64,000 nucleotides of DNA from Micromonospora luteifusca (GCF_016907275.1 NZ_JAFBBP010000001.1:1178001-1242000); one strand, 5' to 3'; positions 1-8,872 are shown, counted from the stretch's first letter. Program-made: numbers and translations. Notes: generated by a model from the sequence alone, not told the origin.

Positions 1-201
1 CAGCTCGTCCGCGTCGTCGGCGCGAAACAGCCCCCAGGTGCGCCACTCCCCCGGTGCCAGCGGCGGCCGCCACAGGCGCAGGAGGCTGCCCTGCGCCGCC
101 AACTCGGCCGAGCGCGCTGCCTCACGCCTGCGCATGTCGGCGACCCCGTCCTCCGACGTGCCCTCCGGCACCGTCGTCACCATGTCCACCAGAAACTCCA
201 C
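1..201 (-). CDS. Muconolactone Delta-isomerase family protein (partial)
   Basis: Only the first 67 codons are inside the window; the gene runs off the left edge. The reading starts VEFLVDMVTTVPEGTSEDGV and continues with RRREAARSAELAAQG and LRLWRPPLAPGEWRTWGLF, the layout of the small muconolactone Delta-isomerase family (about 90 residues, dimeric ferredoxin-like fold). Family members isomerise muconolactone in the beta-ketoadipate pathway, but many actinobacterial paralogues have no proven substrate and no other catabolic gene is visible here. The GTG at 199-201 is chosen as start because a CGGAG sequence lies about 10 bases upstream and a TAG stop closes the frame not far above it. Confidence 0.72.
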   Translation of the reverse strand, partial: MEFLVDMVTTVPEGTSEDGVADMRRREAARSAELAAQGSLLRLWRPPLAPGEWRTWGLFRADDADEL

Positions 202-282
202 GTGCCCATACTCCGGCCGCCAGCGCGGCCACACCTCAGGAATCCGCTATTGCGCACGGCCGCCCGCCCACCGCGCCCGAGG

Positions 283-945
283 TCAGTCGGCCTGCCCGGG
301 GGCCGGATCACGCAGCCGGATCCAGATCGCCCGGGCCGCAGCCACCGCGCCGACCAGCACCGCGTGCCGAGGCTCCGGCACGTCGAGCAACCGTTCGGCA
401 CGTAGCGGCACGAGCGGAGCCAACCGCCGGTCGGCCAGCACCGTGTCCACCGCCCGCCGGTCACCGCCGCAGACCACCGCCGCCAACGCCGCAGCCTCCG
501 GCAACAGCAGCCGTACGGCCAGCTCCGCCGCGTCACCCAACGCCGCCTTGGCCTGGTTGTCGCGCCGACGGGCGAACCGCTGCTGCGACCACCCCCCTGC
601 GGCGGTGCGCCCCTGCACGTACTGGCGGTCCACCTTGGACACGACGAGGTCGCCGCCCTCGGCCACGCCGACGGCCACCGCGCCCTTGCGGGCCAGCAGC
701 AGACCGATCCGGCGGGGCGCGACGGCGGCGTCCACGAACCCGGCCACGTCGGCGGCGGCCGGCGCGCCCGGTGGGTCGTGCAGCTCCGCGGTGGACCCGT
801 CGGGGGCGGCGAGCAGCAGCCCGTACTCCTGGGGGGTGGTGGTGGGCGGGCCGTGCCGGTCGGCGAAGCCCTCGACCCACCGGCCGACGCGGGCCGGGTC
901 GACCTCGACCCACCGGCCGCCCCCTGCTGCGGGTCGACTGGTCAC
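283..945 (-). CDS. acVLRF1 family peptidyl-tRNA hydrolase (Vms1/ANKZF1-like release factor)
   Basis: Predicted actinobacterial homologue of the eRF1-like VLRF1 domain of Vms1/ANKZF1, which cleaves peptidyl-tRNA on stalled large ribosomal subunits. The diagnostic segment is QGRTAAGGWSQQRFARRRDN at about residues 112-131; its GGxSQQ loop corresponds to the catalytic GGQ/GSQ-type glutamine loop, followed by the basic RRRDNQAK stretch. About 220 residues, the usual length of the bacterial single-domain form; no zinc finger or ankyrin repeats. I prefer the GTG at 943-945 because relatives start close to the TSRPAAGGGRWVEV segment; an in-frame ATG at 984 would add 13 residues. It lies just downstream of the LysE gene on the same strand. 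The call rests on motif recognition. Confidence 0.8.
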   Translation of the reverse strand: MTSRPAAGGGRWVEVDPARVGRWVEGFADRHGPPTTTPQEYGLLLAAPDGSTAELHDPPGAPAAADVAGFVDAAVAPRRIGLLLARKGAVAVGVAEGGDLVVSKVDRQYVQGRTAAGGWSQQRFARRRDNQAKAALGDAAELAVRLLLPEAAALAAVVCGGDRRAVDTVLADRRLAPLVPLRAERLLDVPEPRHAVLVGAVAAARAIWIRLRDPAPGQAD

Positions 946-994
946 CGCCCGACCGTACGGCACGGCGGACCCGACCGGGTCCACGGGCGACCGC

Positions 995-1621
995 TCAGGG
1001 CCGCAGCAGCGCGGCCACCGCCAGCGCGGCGATCAGAGCGCTGGAGACGAGGCCCGTGACCAGCCGGCCGCGCCGCCCGGTCAGCGCCCGACCGACGACG
1101 GTGCCGCCACCGGCGATGAGCAACTGCCAACTCGCCGACGCCAGGAACACACCCGCCACGAAGAGCGCCGCGGAGCCCTCGTCGGCGGTGTCCCGACGGC
1201 CGAGCACCAGCGCGGCGAAGTACAGCACCGTCGTCGGGTTCAACAGGGTCAACCCGAGCACCGCCGCGTAGGCCCGCCCGGGAGTGCTCAGACCCCGACC
1301 GCCAGTTGTCGTCGACGTCTGCCGCGAACGGTGGACGCACCAGGTCCGCCACAGGCCGTGCGCGGCGAGACCCGACAGGACCACGGCGGCAACCACCCGC
1401 AGTGGCCCGGCGACCGGCGCGACGACCCCGGCCAGGCCAGCGCCACCGAGCGCGGCGACCGCCGCGTAGAGCCCATCGGCCGTCGCCACCGCGAGCGCCG
1501 CGGCCGCACCGACCCGGAACGAGGTACGGGCACTGAGCCCCAGGATGAGCACTGCGATCGCGCCGACCGGGATGGCGACGCCGTAACCGGCGACGAGACC
1601 GGCGAGGAACGCGTCGCTCAC
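995..1621 (-). CDS. LysE/RhtB family exporter
   Basis: Integral membrane protein of 208 residues with about six hydrophobic segments, matching the LysE/RhtB amino-acid exporter fold. The N-terminus carries the family signature GYGVAIPVGAIAVLILGLSA, and the central segment TLLNPTTVLYFAALVLG holds the NPxxxxxF motif typical of transmembrane segment 4. Substrate cannot be read from sequence; homologues export lysine, arginine, threonine or other small metabolites. It is upstream of the acVLRF1 gene with a gap of about 50 bases, so cotranscription is possible, but no functional link is evident. Confidence 0.85.
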   Translation of the reverse strand: MSDAFLAGLVAGYGVAIPVGAIAVLILGLSARTSFRVGAAAALAVATADGLYAAVAALGGAGLAGVVAPVAGPLRVVAAVVLSGLAAHGLWRTWCVHRSRQTSTTTGGRGLSTPGRAYAAVLGLTLLNPTTVLYFAALVLGRRDTADEGSAALFVAGVFLASASWQLLIAGGGTVVGRALTGRRGRLVTGLVSSALIAALAVAALLRP

Positions 1622-1813
1622 GACGACGGGTGGCGGATCGGAGCGACCCCGGGCACGGCGCGCTGTCGACGCACGGCGGTGGCCGCACGGACAGGAACCT
1701 GCTTCGGGTACGCCTCAATCACCCCGTCATCCTGGTCGCCGAAGCCTCACCCTCGCCACCAGATTTCCCGCGCCTCGCCCCACGCGCCTCGCGCCCCACG
1801 CCCACGCCCCACG

Positions 1814-1835
1814 CCAAGATCGTGCTCGATCTTGG
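1814..1835. repeat. Palindromic GATCGTGCTCGATC element
   Basis: A 22-base near-perfect palindrome: arms CCAAGATCG and CGATCTTGG around TGCT. The same core, GATC(G/A)TGCTCGATC, occurs twice more at 32350-32364 and 32407-32421, so it is a recurring element. It is intergenic and could form a hairpin; it is not followed by a T-run. Confidence 0.6.
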
Positions 1836-1898
1836 GACGGCGCAGGGCCGCAGGGCCGCCTCCCGGTTGCGGGCCGCACGGCGAACGGTCGACGCGCG

Positions 1899-1942
1899 AA
1901 AAGCATCGAGCGCGACGCCCCGGTTGGGGGCGTCGCGCTCGA
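1899..1942 (-). terminator. Rho-independent terminator of the suf operon
   Basis: Perfect 16-bp stem (1906-1921 with 1927-1942) and a 5-base loop. On the minus strand it is followed by GCTTTTC. It begins 24 bases beyond the sufT stop, as expected for the end of the suf operon. Confidence 0.85.
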
Positions 1943-1965
1943 CGGGTAGAGCCGACCAGGTCGAC

Positions 1966-2448
1966 TCAGACGTTGAAACCGAGGGAACGGAGCTGGTCCC
2001 GACCCTCGTCAGTGATCTTGTCCGGGCCCCATGGCGGGAGCCACACCCAGTTGATTCGGATGTCGTTGACCAGGCCGCCGCCGGGACCGGTGGTGAGCGC
2101 CTGCCGGGTCTGGTCCTCGATGACGTCGGTCAACGGACAGGCCGCCGAGGTGAGCGTCATGTCCAGGGTGGCGACGTTCTCGTCGTCGACGTGCACGCCG
2201 TACACCAGGCCGAGGTCGACCACGTTGATGCCGAGCTCGGGGTCGACGACGTCCTTCATCGCCTCCTCGATGTCGGCGATCATGGCCTTGCTGACGCCGC
2301 CCGTCGGGGTGGCGGCCTCGGGCGTCACACCATCAGGCGTCACGCCGTCGGGCGTCACGGTGTCGGTCTGCGCCGCGGCGTCGGCCTGCGCCACGACGGC
2401 GTCACCGGCCTCCGGCGTTGCTGCGGTAGCCGTGTTCTCGCTGCTCAT
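1966..2448 (-). CDS. sufT: SufT-like iron-sulfur assembly factor (DUF59/MIP18)
   Basis: 160-residue protein ending in a DUF59/MIP18 domain (about residues 55-160): DPELG at 69-73, VVDLGLVYGVHV, and the invariant cysteine in SAACPLTDVIEDQ at about residue 104. Homologues help deliver or mature Fe-S clusters. The first 50 residues are an Ala/Thr/Pro-rich, probably disordered extension with three near-repeats (TPDGV, TPDGV, TPEAA), unlike the compact standard domain. Start is the ATG at 2446-2448, preceded by CGGAGG six bases upstream; a longer in-frame reading to 2502 lacks such a site. It is the last gene of the suf operon, 76 bases after sufU. Confidence 0.88.
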   Translation of the reverse strand: MSSENTATAATPEAGDAVVAQADAAAQTDTVTPDGVTPDGVTPEAATPTGGVSKAMIADIEEAMKDVVDPELGINVVDLGLVYGVHVDDENVATLDMTLTSAACPLTDVIEDQTRQALTTGPGGGLVNDIRINWVWLPPWGPDKITDEGRDQLRSLGFNV

Positions 2449-2501
2449 GACGTTCCTCCGCTTCGCTTCATGACGCCACGAGGCACCATCGGGCTGCAAC
2501 A

Positions 2502-2529
2502 ATGATTCGCTCGCTGACGCTCGGTCATG
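2502..2529. repeat. AGCGAGCG-type short palindromic repeat
   Basis: Reads on the minus strand as CATGACCGAGCGTCAGCGAGCG followed by AATCAT; it overlaps the sufU stop. A related sequence, GTGAGCGAGCGCAGTGAGC, lies between zwf and opcA near 19334. This looks like a dispersed intergenic element rather than a promoter. Confidence 0.45.
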
Positions 2530-2998
2530 CCTTTACCTCCGGGCTCACGCCCACACCGGCGCGTGCCGCGGCGTCCTTGAACGCCATCCACGGCAGCAGC
2601 GCGCACTTGACCCGGGCGGGGTAACGGGCCACACCCGCGAAAGCCACCCCGTCACCGAGCACGTCCTCGTCCGGCGTGACCTGGCCACGTCCGGACATCA
2701 ACTCCACGAACGCCTCGTGCACCTGGAAAGCTTCCCCGGCGTTCCGACCGCGCAGCAGCTCGTGCAGCACGCTCGCCGAGGCCTGGCTGATCGAGCAGCC
2801 CATCCCGTCGTACGAGATGTCGTGCAGCACCGTGCCGTCGGTGGCCACCCGGACGGTGACCTCGTCACCGCAGGTCGGGTTGACGTGGTGCGCCTCCGCG
2901 ACCTGGTCACCCGAGTCGTCGGCGTCACGCAGGCCACGCCCGTGTGGGCGCTTGTAGTGGTCCAGGATGATCTCCTGGTAGAGCTGGTCGAGCTGCAT
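2525..2998 (-). CDS. sufU: Fe-S assembly scaffold / sulfur acceptor SufU
   Basis: 157-residue SufU/IscU-like protein that accepts persulfide sulfur from SufS for Fe-S cluster assembly. The three conserved cysteines are visible: C43 in NPTCGDEV, C68 in GMGCSISQAS and C132 in VKCALLPW, with D45 next to the first (the zinc ligand set of SufU). Length is typical. The ATG at 2996-2998 overlaps the TGA of sufS in an ATGA arrangement, which fixes the start and indicates translational coupling with its partner enzyme. A longer in-frame extension upstream would lie entirely within sufS and is rejected. Confidence 0.95.
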   Translation of the reverse strand: MQLDQLYQEIILDHYKRPHGRGLRDADDSGDQVAEAHHVNPTCGDEVTVRVATDGTVLHDISYDGMGCSISQASASVLHELLRGRNAGEAFQVHEAFVELMSGRGQVTPDEDVLGDGVAFAGVARYPARVKCALLPWMAFKDAAARAGVGVSPEVKA

Positions 2999-4302
2999 CA
3001 GTCGAACACCTTCTTCACCTGCTCCAGACCGGCCACCAGAGCGTCGATCTCCTCCGTGGTGGTGTAGAGGTAGAACGAGGCCCGGGTCATCGCCGGCACG
3101 CCGAACCGGTTGCACACCGGCTTGGCACAGTGGTGGCCCACCCGCACCTGCACCCCGAGCGAGTCGAGCACCTGACCCACGTCGTGCGGGTGTACGTCAC
3201 CGAGCGCGAACGAGATGGTGCCGCCCCGGCCGACCGGCACGGTCGGGCCGAAGATCCGCAGGTCCGGCACCGTCCCGAGGGCGTCCAGCGCGTACGCCGT
3301 CAGCTCCTTCTCGTGCCACTGGATGGCCCGCATCCCGACGCCGTTCAGGTAGTCGACCGCCGCGCCGAGCGCGACCGCCTCGGCGATCGGAGGGGTGCCA
3401 GCCTCGAATCGGGCCGGTGGCGCGGCGAACGTGGAGCGGCCCATGGTGACCGTCTCGATCATCGAGCCGCCGCCGAAGACCGGAGGCATGGCCGCCAGCA
3501 GCTCGGCCCGGCCCCAGAGCACACCGATACCGGTCGGGGCGAGCATCTTGTGACCGGTGAAGACGATGTAGTCGGCGTCCAGGTCGACCACGTCCATCGG
3601 CAGGTGCGGCACCGACTGCGAGCAGTCCAGCAGCAGCAGGGCCCCCACCTCGCGGACCCGCTCGGTGATGCGGGAGGTGGCGTTCACCGTGCCGAGGATG
3701 TTCGACACGTGCACCAGCGAGACGATCTTCGTTCGTTCGGTGACCAGGTCGTCCAGGCCCGACTCGTCCAGCCGGCCCTGATCGGTGACGGGGAACCAGC
3801 GCAGGGTCGCGCCGGTCCGCTCGCAGAGCAGCTGCCACGGGACGATGTTGGAGTGGTGCTCCATCTCGGAGATCACCACCTCGTCGCCGGGGCCCAACCG
3901 GAACCGGGGGTCACCGTCCGGGCGCAGCGAGGCGTTGGAGAACGCGTACGCCACGATGTTGATCGCCTCGGTGGAGTTCTTCGTGAACACCACCTCGTCC
4001 GGGCTCGGCGCGTTGATGAACGCGGCGACCTTGGCCCGCGCCCCCTCGTACGCCTCGGTGGCCTCGGTGCCGAGGGTGTGCACGGAACGCGACACGTTGC
4101 CGTTGTGCCGCGCGTAGTGCTCGCCGAGCACGTCGAGCACCTGCCGGGGCTTGTGCGAGGTGTTGGCGCTGTCGAGGTAGACCAGCGGGTGCCCGTTGAT
4201 CTCCCGGGACAGGATCGGGAAGTCGGCGCGCACCTGGGCGACGTCGAAACGCGGCACGTCGTCGTACTGTGGCATGCCGGGTGGGATCGCGATGCTGGTC
4301 AT
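2998..4302 (-). CDS. sufS: Cysteine desulfurase SufS
   Basis: PLP-dependent class V aminotransferase-fold enzyme of 434 residues that converts cysteine to alanine and a protein-bound persulfide. The PLP-binding lysine is K252 in VFTGHKMLAPTG; SEMEHHSN near residue 146 contacts the cofactor; the catalytic cysteine is C392 in RVGHHCAKPVCNRF, in the short loop typical of the group II (SufS) type. It sits between sufC and sufU and overlaps the sufU start by four bases, so enzyme and acceptor are translationally coupled. Confidence 0.96.
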   Translation of the reverse strand: MTSIAIPPGMPQYDDVPRFDVAQVRADFPILSREINGHPLVYLDSANTSHKPRQVLDVLGEHYARHNGNVSRSVHTLGTEATEAYEGARAKVAAFINAPSPDEVVFTKNSTEAINIVAYAFSNASLRPDGDPRFRLGPGDEVVISEMEHHSNIVPWQLLCERTGATLRWFPVTDQGRLDESGLDDLVTERTKIVSLVHVSNILGTVNATSRITERVREVGALLLLDCSQSVPHLPMDVVDLDADYIVFTGHKMLAPTGIGVLWGRAELLAAMPPVFGGGSMIETVTMGRSTFAAPPARFEAGTPPIAEAVALGAAVDYLNGVGMRAIQWHEKELTAYALDALGTVPDLRIFGPTVPVGRGGTISFALGDVHPHDVGQVLDSLGVQVRVGHHCAKPVCNRFGVPAMTRASFYLYTTTEEIDALVAGLEQVKKVFD

Positions 4303-4322
4303 CTCGGCAGCGCCTCTCTCGC

Positions 4323-5096
4323 TCAGGCCTGGGCCGTGCCGGCCCCGGCGGCGTACCGCTCGTAGCCCTCGGCCTCAAGCTTGTCGGCCAGCTCCGGGCC
4401 GCCCTGCTCGACGATCCGGCCGGCCACGAAGACGTGCACGAAGTCCGGCTTGATGTAGCGCAGGATCCGGGTGTAGTGGGTGATCAGCAGCACGCCGGTG
4501 TCACCGGTGTCACGGACGCGGTTGACGCCCTCGCTGACCACGCGCAGCGCGTCCACGTCGAGGCCGGAGTCGGTCTCGTCGAGGATCGCGATCTTCGGCT
4601 TGAGCAGCTCCAGTTGGACGATCTCGTGCCGCTTCTTCTCACCGCCGGAGAAGCCCTCGTTGACGTTGCGCTGGGCGAACGCCGGGTCCATCTGGAGTCG
4701 CTCCATGGCACCGCGCAGCTCGCCGCCCCAGGTGCGCAGCTTCGGCGCTTCGCCGTCGATGGCGGTCTTCGCGGTACGCAGGAAGTTCGCCACCGAGACG
4801 CCGGGCACCTCGACCGGGTACTGCATGGCCAGGAAGAGGCCGGCGCGGGCGCGCTCGTCGACCGTCATGGCCAGCACGTCCTCGCCGTCGAGCGTCACCG
4901 TACCGCCGGTGATCTCGTACTTGGGGTGGCCGGCGATCGAGTACGCCAGGGTCGACTTGCCGGAGCCGTTCGGGCCCATGATGGCGTGGGTTTCGCCCGA
5001 CTTCACGGTCAGGTCGACGCCGGCCAGGATCGGCTTGAGCTCACCCTCGGGCAGCTTGACCGACACCTTCAGGTCGCGGATCTCCAGGGTGCTCAT
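4323..5096 (-). CDS. sufC: Fe-S assembly ATPase SufC
   Basis: 257-residue soluble ABC ATPase of the SufBC2D complex. Walker A is GPNGSGKST (41-49), the signature is FSGGEKKRHE (149-158) and Walker B is KIAILDETDSGLD (168-180), where SufC-type DETDSGLD replaces the usual DEPT. The C-terminus ILRYIKPDFVHVFVAGRI is also typical. The ATG at 5094-5096 shares one base with the stop of the preceding Rieske gene (TAATG), indicating coupling; sufS follows after 20 bases. Confidence 0.96.
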   Translation of the reverse strand: MSTLEIRDLKVSVKLPEGELKPILAGVDLTVKSGETHAIMGPNGSGKSTLAYSIAGHPKYEITGGTVTLDGEDVLAMTVDERARAGLFLAMQYPVEVPGVSVANFLRTAKTAIDGEAPKLRTWGGELRGAMERLQMDPAFAQRNVNEGFSGGEKKRHEIVQLELLKPKIAILDETDSGLDVDALRVVSEGVNRVRDTGDTGVLLITHYTRILRYIKPDFVHVFVAGRIVEQGGPELADKLEAEGYERYAAGAGTAQA

Positions 5097-5422
5097 TATC
5101 GGGTCACTCCATTACTCGGCGTCAGGCTGAGGTAGATGTCGCCGTCGCGGACTTCGACGGGGTAGACGGGTACGGGTTCGGTGGCGGGCAGGCCGCTCGG
5201 TTCGCCGGTGCGCAGGTCGAAGCGCGAGCCGTGCAGCCAGCACTCCAACGTGCACCCGTCGACCTCGCCCTCGGAGAGGGCGACCGAGGCGTGCGAGCAC
5301 TCGTCGTAGGCGGCGTAGAAGTTGCCGTCCTCGCCGTGCACCAGGGCGATCGGGGTGCCGTCGACATCCGCGCTGATCGCGGTGCCCTTCGGCACGTCCT
5401 CGGTGGAGCAGATGCGGATCAT
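5096..5422 (-). CDS. Rieske [2Fe-2S] ferredoxin embedded in the suf operon
   Basis: 108-residue soluble Rieske protein. Ligands are in ECSHASVALSEGEVDGC (C42-x-H44) and ECWLHGSRFD (C-x2-H), with no signal peptide or membrane anchor, like the ferredoxin subunits of non-heme iron oxygenases. Its start overlaps the sufD stop (ATGA) and its stop overlaps the sufC start, so it is part of the SUF transcript. This position between sufD and sufC is common in actinobacteria; an electron-transfer role in cluster assembly is inferred, not established by the sequence. No oxygenase subunit is nearby. Confidence 0.9.
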   Translation of the reverse strand: MIRICSTEDVPKGTAISADVDGTPIALVHGEDGNFYAAYDECSHASVALSEGEVDGCTLECWLHGSRFDLRTGEPSGLPATEPVPVYPVEVRDGDIYLSLTPSNGVTR

Positions 5423-6570
5423 CAGGCGCCGGCCTTGGCGAGCCGGGCTTCGATCGCGTCGCCGAGGCGCTCGCGCAGCGACTCCACCGGGATCTTGTTG
5501 ATCAGCTCGGCGAAGAAGCCGCGGACCACCAGGCGGCGGGCTTCGCTCTCCGGGATACCGCGCGCCATCAGGTAGAACAGCTGCTCGTCGTCGAAGCGGC
5601 CGGTCGCGCTGGCGTGACCGGCGCCGGCGATCTCGCCGGTCTCGATCTCCAGATTGGGTACGGAGTCCGCCCGCGCGCCGTCGGTGAGGAGCAGGTTCCG
5701 GTTGATCTCGTACGTGTCGGTGCCGGTCGCCTCGGCCCGGATCAGCACGTCACCGATCCAGACGGTGTGCGCGTCCTCGCCCTGCAGCGCGCCCCGGTAG
5801 CCGACGTAGCTGCGGCAGTCCGGCACGGTGTGGTCGACGAGTTGCCGGTGCTCCAGGTGCTGACCGGAGTCGGCGAAGTAGACGCCGTACAGCTCGGCCT
5901 CGCCACCCCGGCCGGTGTAGTCCACGCTGGTGAACTGCCGGACCAGGTCGCCACCGAGGGTGACCTGGACGTGCACCACCCGGGCGTCGCGACCCAGCTT
6001 GATGTTGATGTGCTGCGCCTGCACCGCGTCCTCGGCCCAGTCCGCCACGGTGACCAGGGTCAGCTTCGCGCCGTCGGCGACCGTCACCTCGACGTTGTCG
6101 GCGAGCGTGGCCGAGCCCTCCTGGGAGAAGACGACCGTGGCCTCCGCGAACCGACCCACCTGGACCTGGGTCCGGGCGAAGGCCAGTTCCTCGGGGTACG
6201 CGCCCAGCAGCCGGACGACGACCGGCTCCGAGACCACCGCGTCGGCGGCCACCTCGACCAGCGCGACCCGCGCCGCCCCGCCGTGGGCCAACGCGCTGAT
6301 CCGGTCGGTCGGCAGCGGAGCGGGCGCGACACCGGCGTCGGTCGGGTCGACGAGCCGCACCGACACCCCGGCCGGGAGATCCGGGTGCTCGACGGTGACG
6401 CCCCGGCCGGTGGCGGCCGATTTGTCCGCCGTGGCCAGGCCGCGCAGGCGCTTGAGCGGGGTGAAGCGCCACTCCTCCTCCAGGCCGGTGAGGGCCGGGA
6501 AGTCAGCGACGTCGTACGAGCGCAGCGCCTGCGACTTGGTGCTGGGCGGCGCGGAAGCCTGGGTAGTCAT
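5422..6570 (-). CDS. sufD: Fe-S assembly scaffold subunit SufD
   Basis: 382-residue SufD, the SufB paralogue of the SufBC2D scaffold complex. The right-handed beta-helix core is followed by the conserved C-terminal segment DGARADSVPNLEIETGEIAG, GHASATGRFDDEQLFYLMAR and GIPESEARRLVVRGFF, which docks SufC. The histidine in AGHASATG corresponds to the conserved SufD residue implicated in cluster formation. The stop overlaps the Rieske start; 91 bases separate it from sufB, the largest gap inside the operon apart from the start of sufR. Confidence 0.94.
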   Translation of the reverse strand: MTTQASAPPSTKSQALRSYDVADFPALTGLEEEWRFTPLKRLRGLATADKSAATGRGVTVEHPDLPAGVSVRLVDPTDAGVAPAPLPTDRISALAHGGAARVALVEVAADAVVSEPVVVRLLGAYPEELAFARTQVQVGRFAEATVVFSQEGSATLADNVEVTVADGAKLTLVTVADWAEDAVQAQHINIKLGRDARVVHVQVTLGGDLVRQFTSVDYTGRGGEAELYGVYFADSGQHLEHRQLVDHTVPDCRSYVGYRGALQGEDAHTVWIGDVLIRAEATGTDTYEINRNLLLTDGARADSVPNLEIETGEIAGAGHASATGRFDDEQLFYLMARGIPESEARRLVVRGFFAELINKIPVESLRERLGDAIEARLAKAGA

Positions 6571-6661
6571 TTCTTCCTTGGTCTGTCTGTTCCGTGACGA
6601 CGAGGTTGGGGCAGGGTGCGGGCGGGCCGAGGTTCCGGCCCGCCACGCGGGAGCGGCGGCG

Positions 6662-8092
6662 TCAGCCGACCGCGCCCTCCATCTGGAGCTCGATCAGGCG
6701 GTTGAGCTCCAGGGCGTACTCCATCGGGAGCTCCTTGGCGATCGGCTCGATGAAGCCGCGCACGATCATGGCCATCGCCTCGTCCTCGCTCAGGCCCCGG
6801 CTCATCAGGTAGAAGAGCTGGTCGTCACTGATCTTGGAGACGGTCGCCTCGTGCCCCATCGACACGTCGTCCTCGCGGATGTCGACGTACGGGTAGGTGT
6901 CCGAGCGGGAGATGGTGTCGACCAGCAGCGCGTCGCACTTGACCGTGCTGCGGCTGTGGTGCGAACCCTCCAGCACCTGCACCAGACCCCGGTACGAGGT
7001 GCGGCCGCCGCCCCGGGCGATCGACTTCGACACGATGGTCGAGGAGGTGTGCGGCGCGGCGTGCACCATCTTGGCGCCGGCGTCCTGGTGCTGGCCCTCG
7101 CCAGCCATCGCCACCGAGAGCACCTCGCCCTTGGCGTGCTCACCGACCATGAAGACCGCCGGGTACTTCATGGTCACCTTGGAGCCGATGTTGCCGTCGA
7201 CCCACTCCATGGTCGCGCCCTCGTGGCAGACGGCGCGCTTGGTGACCAGGTTGTAGACGTTGTTCGACCAGTTCTGGATGGTCGTGTAGCGGCAGCGCGC
7301 GTTCTTCTTGACGATGATCTCCACGACCGCGCTGTGCAGCGAGTCGGAGGAGTAGAGCGGCGCGGTGCAGCCCTCGACGTAGTGCACGTACGCACCCTCG
7401 TCGACGATGATCAGTGTCCGCTCGAACTGGCCCATGTTCTCCGTGTTGATCCGGAAGTAGGCCTGCAGCGGGATCTCCACGTGCACACCCTTCGGCACGT
7501 AGATGAACGAGCCACCGGACCACACGGAGGTGTTCAGGGCGGCGAACTTGTTGTCGCCCACCGGGATCACCGTGCCGAAGTACTCCTTGAAGACGTCCTC
7601 GTGCTCGCGCAGCGCCGTGTCGGTGTCCAGGAAGAGGACACCCTGCTCCTCAAGGTCCTCGCGGATCTTGTGGTAGACGACCTCGGACTCGTACTGCGCC
7701 GCGACACCGGCGACCAGTCGCTGCTTCTCCGCCTCCGGGATGCCCAGCCGGTCGTAGGTGTTCTTGATGTCCTCGGGCAGGTCCTCCCAACTGGTGGCCT
7801 GCTTCTCGGTCGACCGCACGAAGTACTTGATGTTGTCGAAGTCGATCCCGGTGAGGTCCGCGCCCCAGGCCGGCATCGGCTTACGGCCGAACAGCCGCAG
7901 ACCCTTCAGCCGCAGGTCGAGCATCCACGCCGGCTCGTTCTTCTTGGCCGAGATGTCCCGCACCACCGCCTCGTTGATGCCGCGCTGGGCAACCGCCCCG
8001 GCGGCGTCCGGGTCGGACCAGCCGTACTCGTACCGGCCCAGGGCGGCAAGCTGCTCTTCCTGGGTCAGGGGCTGGACGATCTGCTCGGTCAT
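6662..8092 (-). CDS. sufB: Fe-S assembly scaffold subunit SufB
   Basis: 476-residue SufB, the main scaffold of SufBC2D. Recognisable blocks include [16 protein letters not shown] near the N-terminus, [40 protein letters not shown] with [20 protein letters not shown], and the C-terminal [20 protein letters not shown] with [20 protein letters not shown]. The cysteine in EGCTAP matches the conserved cluster-site cysteine. The ATG at 8090-8092 overlaps the TGA of sufR, so regulator and scaffold are cotranslated. Confidence 0.96.
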   Translation of the reverse strand: MTEQIVQPLTQEEQLAALGRYEYGWSDPDAAGAVAQRGINEAVVRDISAKKNEPAWMLDLRLKGLRLFGRKPMPAWGADLTGIDFDNIKYFVRSTEKQATSWEDLPEDIKNTYDRLGIPEAEKQRLVAGVAAQYESEVVYHKIREDLEEQGVLFLDTDTALREHEDVFKEYFGTVIPVGDNKFAALNTSVWSGGSFIYVPKGVHVEIPLQAYFRINTENMGQFERTLIIVDEGAYVHYVEGCTAPLYSSDSLHSAVVEIIVKKNARCRYTTIQNWSNNVYNLVTKRAVCHEGATMEWVDGNIGSKVTMKYPAVFMVGEHAKGEVLSVAMAGEGQHQDAGAKMVHAAPHTSSTIVSKSIARGGGRTSYRGLVQVLEGSHHSRSTVKCDALLVDTISRSDTYPYVDIREDDVSMGHEATVSKISDDQLFYLMSRGLSEDEAMAMIVRGFIEPIAKELPMEYALELNRLIELQMEGAVG

Positions 8093-8865
8093 CTATCTGT
8101 CCTCACAGTGGTGACGGGATTACCGGATTGAGCGCGCCCCGGCTGGGTCGGAATGTGCGTGGTGCACACCCCGTCGCCGTGCGCGATGGTGGCCAGGCGC
8201 TGCACGTGGGTGCCGACCAGACGGGAAATGACCGCGGTCTCGGCCTCGCACAGCTGAGGAAACTCGGCGGCCACGTGCGCCACCGGGCAGTGATGCTGGC
8301 AGAGCTGACCGCCGGAGGCGATCGTGGTCGCGTTGGCAGCGTAACCCTCGGCGGTGAGCGCCGCGGCGAGTGCCTCGGCTCGCGCAAGGGGGTCGTCGCC
8401 GGCGTCCTCCATGGCCGCCCGACAGCGCGACTCCAGGGCGGACACCTGCTCCGTGGCGAACGCCTCGACCGCGTCCGAACCGCCACTGCGGGCGATCCAG
8501 CGCAGCGCGGCGGTGGCCATGTTGTCGTAGTGATGGGTGCCACAGCGGACCCGAGCGGCCTCGGTCAGCATGAACACCTTGGCCGGGCGCCCCCGACCGC
8601 GGCTGCCCTGCACGGTCTGCTCGCGGGCGTAGACGTCACCCTCGGCGAGCATCGCGTCCAGGTGCCGGCGGATCGCCGCCGGGCTGAGCCCGAGGGCCAC
8701 ACCGAGCTGAGCGGCGGTGGTGGCCCCCCGCTCCAGCAGCAGTTGGGTGACCCGGTCGCGGGTGGAGATCTCGGCCGCCGTGGCCACGACAGGCGCAGAC
8801 ACGGACGCGCCGACGGCCGGACCGGCCGTCGACTGGTGCCCGGAGAGCGCCGCCGCGTTTTTCAC
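8089..8865 (-). CDS. sufR: Iron-sulfur responsive repressor SufR
   Basis: 258-residue regulator with a winged helix (about 36-85: [40 protein letters not shown], wing [11 protein letters not shown]) and a C-terminal Fe-S ligand motif, C189 and C193 in [12 protein letters not shown] and C206 in PQLCEAET (C-x3-C-x12-C). This is the SufR family, whose [Fe-S] form represses the suf operon when iron and sulfur suffice. It is the first gene of the operon. The start is GTG at 8863-8865 with no clear ribosome site; a -10 box ends seven bases before it, so the mRNA is probably leaderless. Confidence 0.92.
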   Translation of the reverse strand: MKNAAALSGHQSTAGPAVGASVSAPVVATAAEISTRDRVTQLLLERGATTAAQLGVALGLSPAAIRRHLDAMLAEGDVYAREQTVQGSRGRGRPAKVFMLTEAARVRCGTHHYDNMATAALRWIARSGGSDAVEAFATEQVSALESRCRAAMEDAGDDPLARAEALAAALTAEGYAANATTIASGGQLCQHHCPVAHVAAEFPQLCEAETAVISRLVGTHVQRLATIAHGDGVCTTHIPTQPGRAQSGNPVTTVRTDR

Positions 8866-8872
8866 AACGCCA

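Larger units (their letters stand above)
1622..1965. other. Intergenic region without a gene
   Basis: A 344-base gap between the LysE gene and sufT. I see no credible coding region. It holds the palindrome at 1814-1835 and the terminator at 1899-1942; the part at 1740-1810 is C-rich low-complexity sequence with GCCCCACGC-type repeats. Confidence 0.7.

Noticed and set aside
5096..5422. Aromatic-ring dioxygenase operon
   Set aside because: The Rieske protein is embedded in suf genes and there is no oxygenase alpha or reductase subunit.
5930..8131. 733-codon plus-strand open frame across sufD-sufB
   Set aside because: Antisense to two clearly recognised genes; no ribosome site, no homologous motifs.
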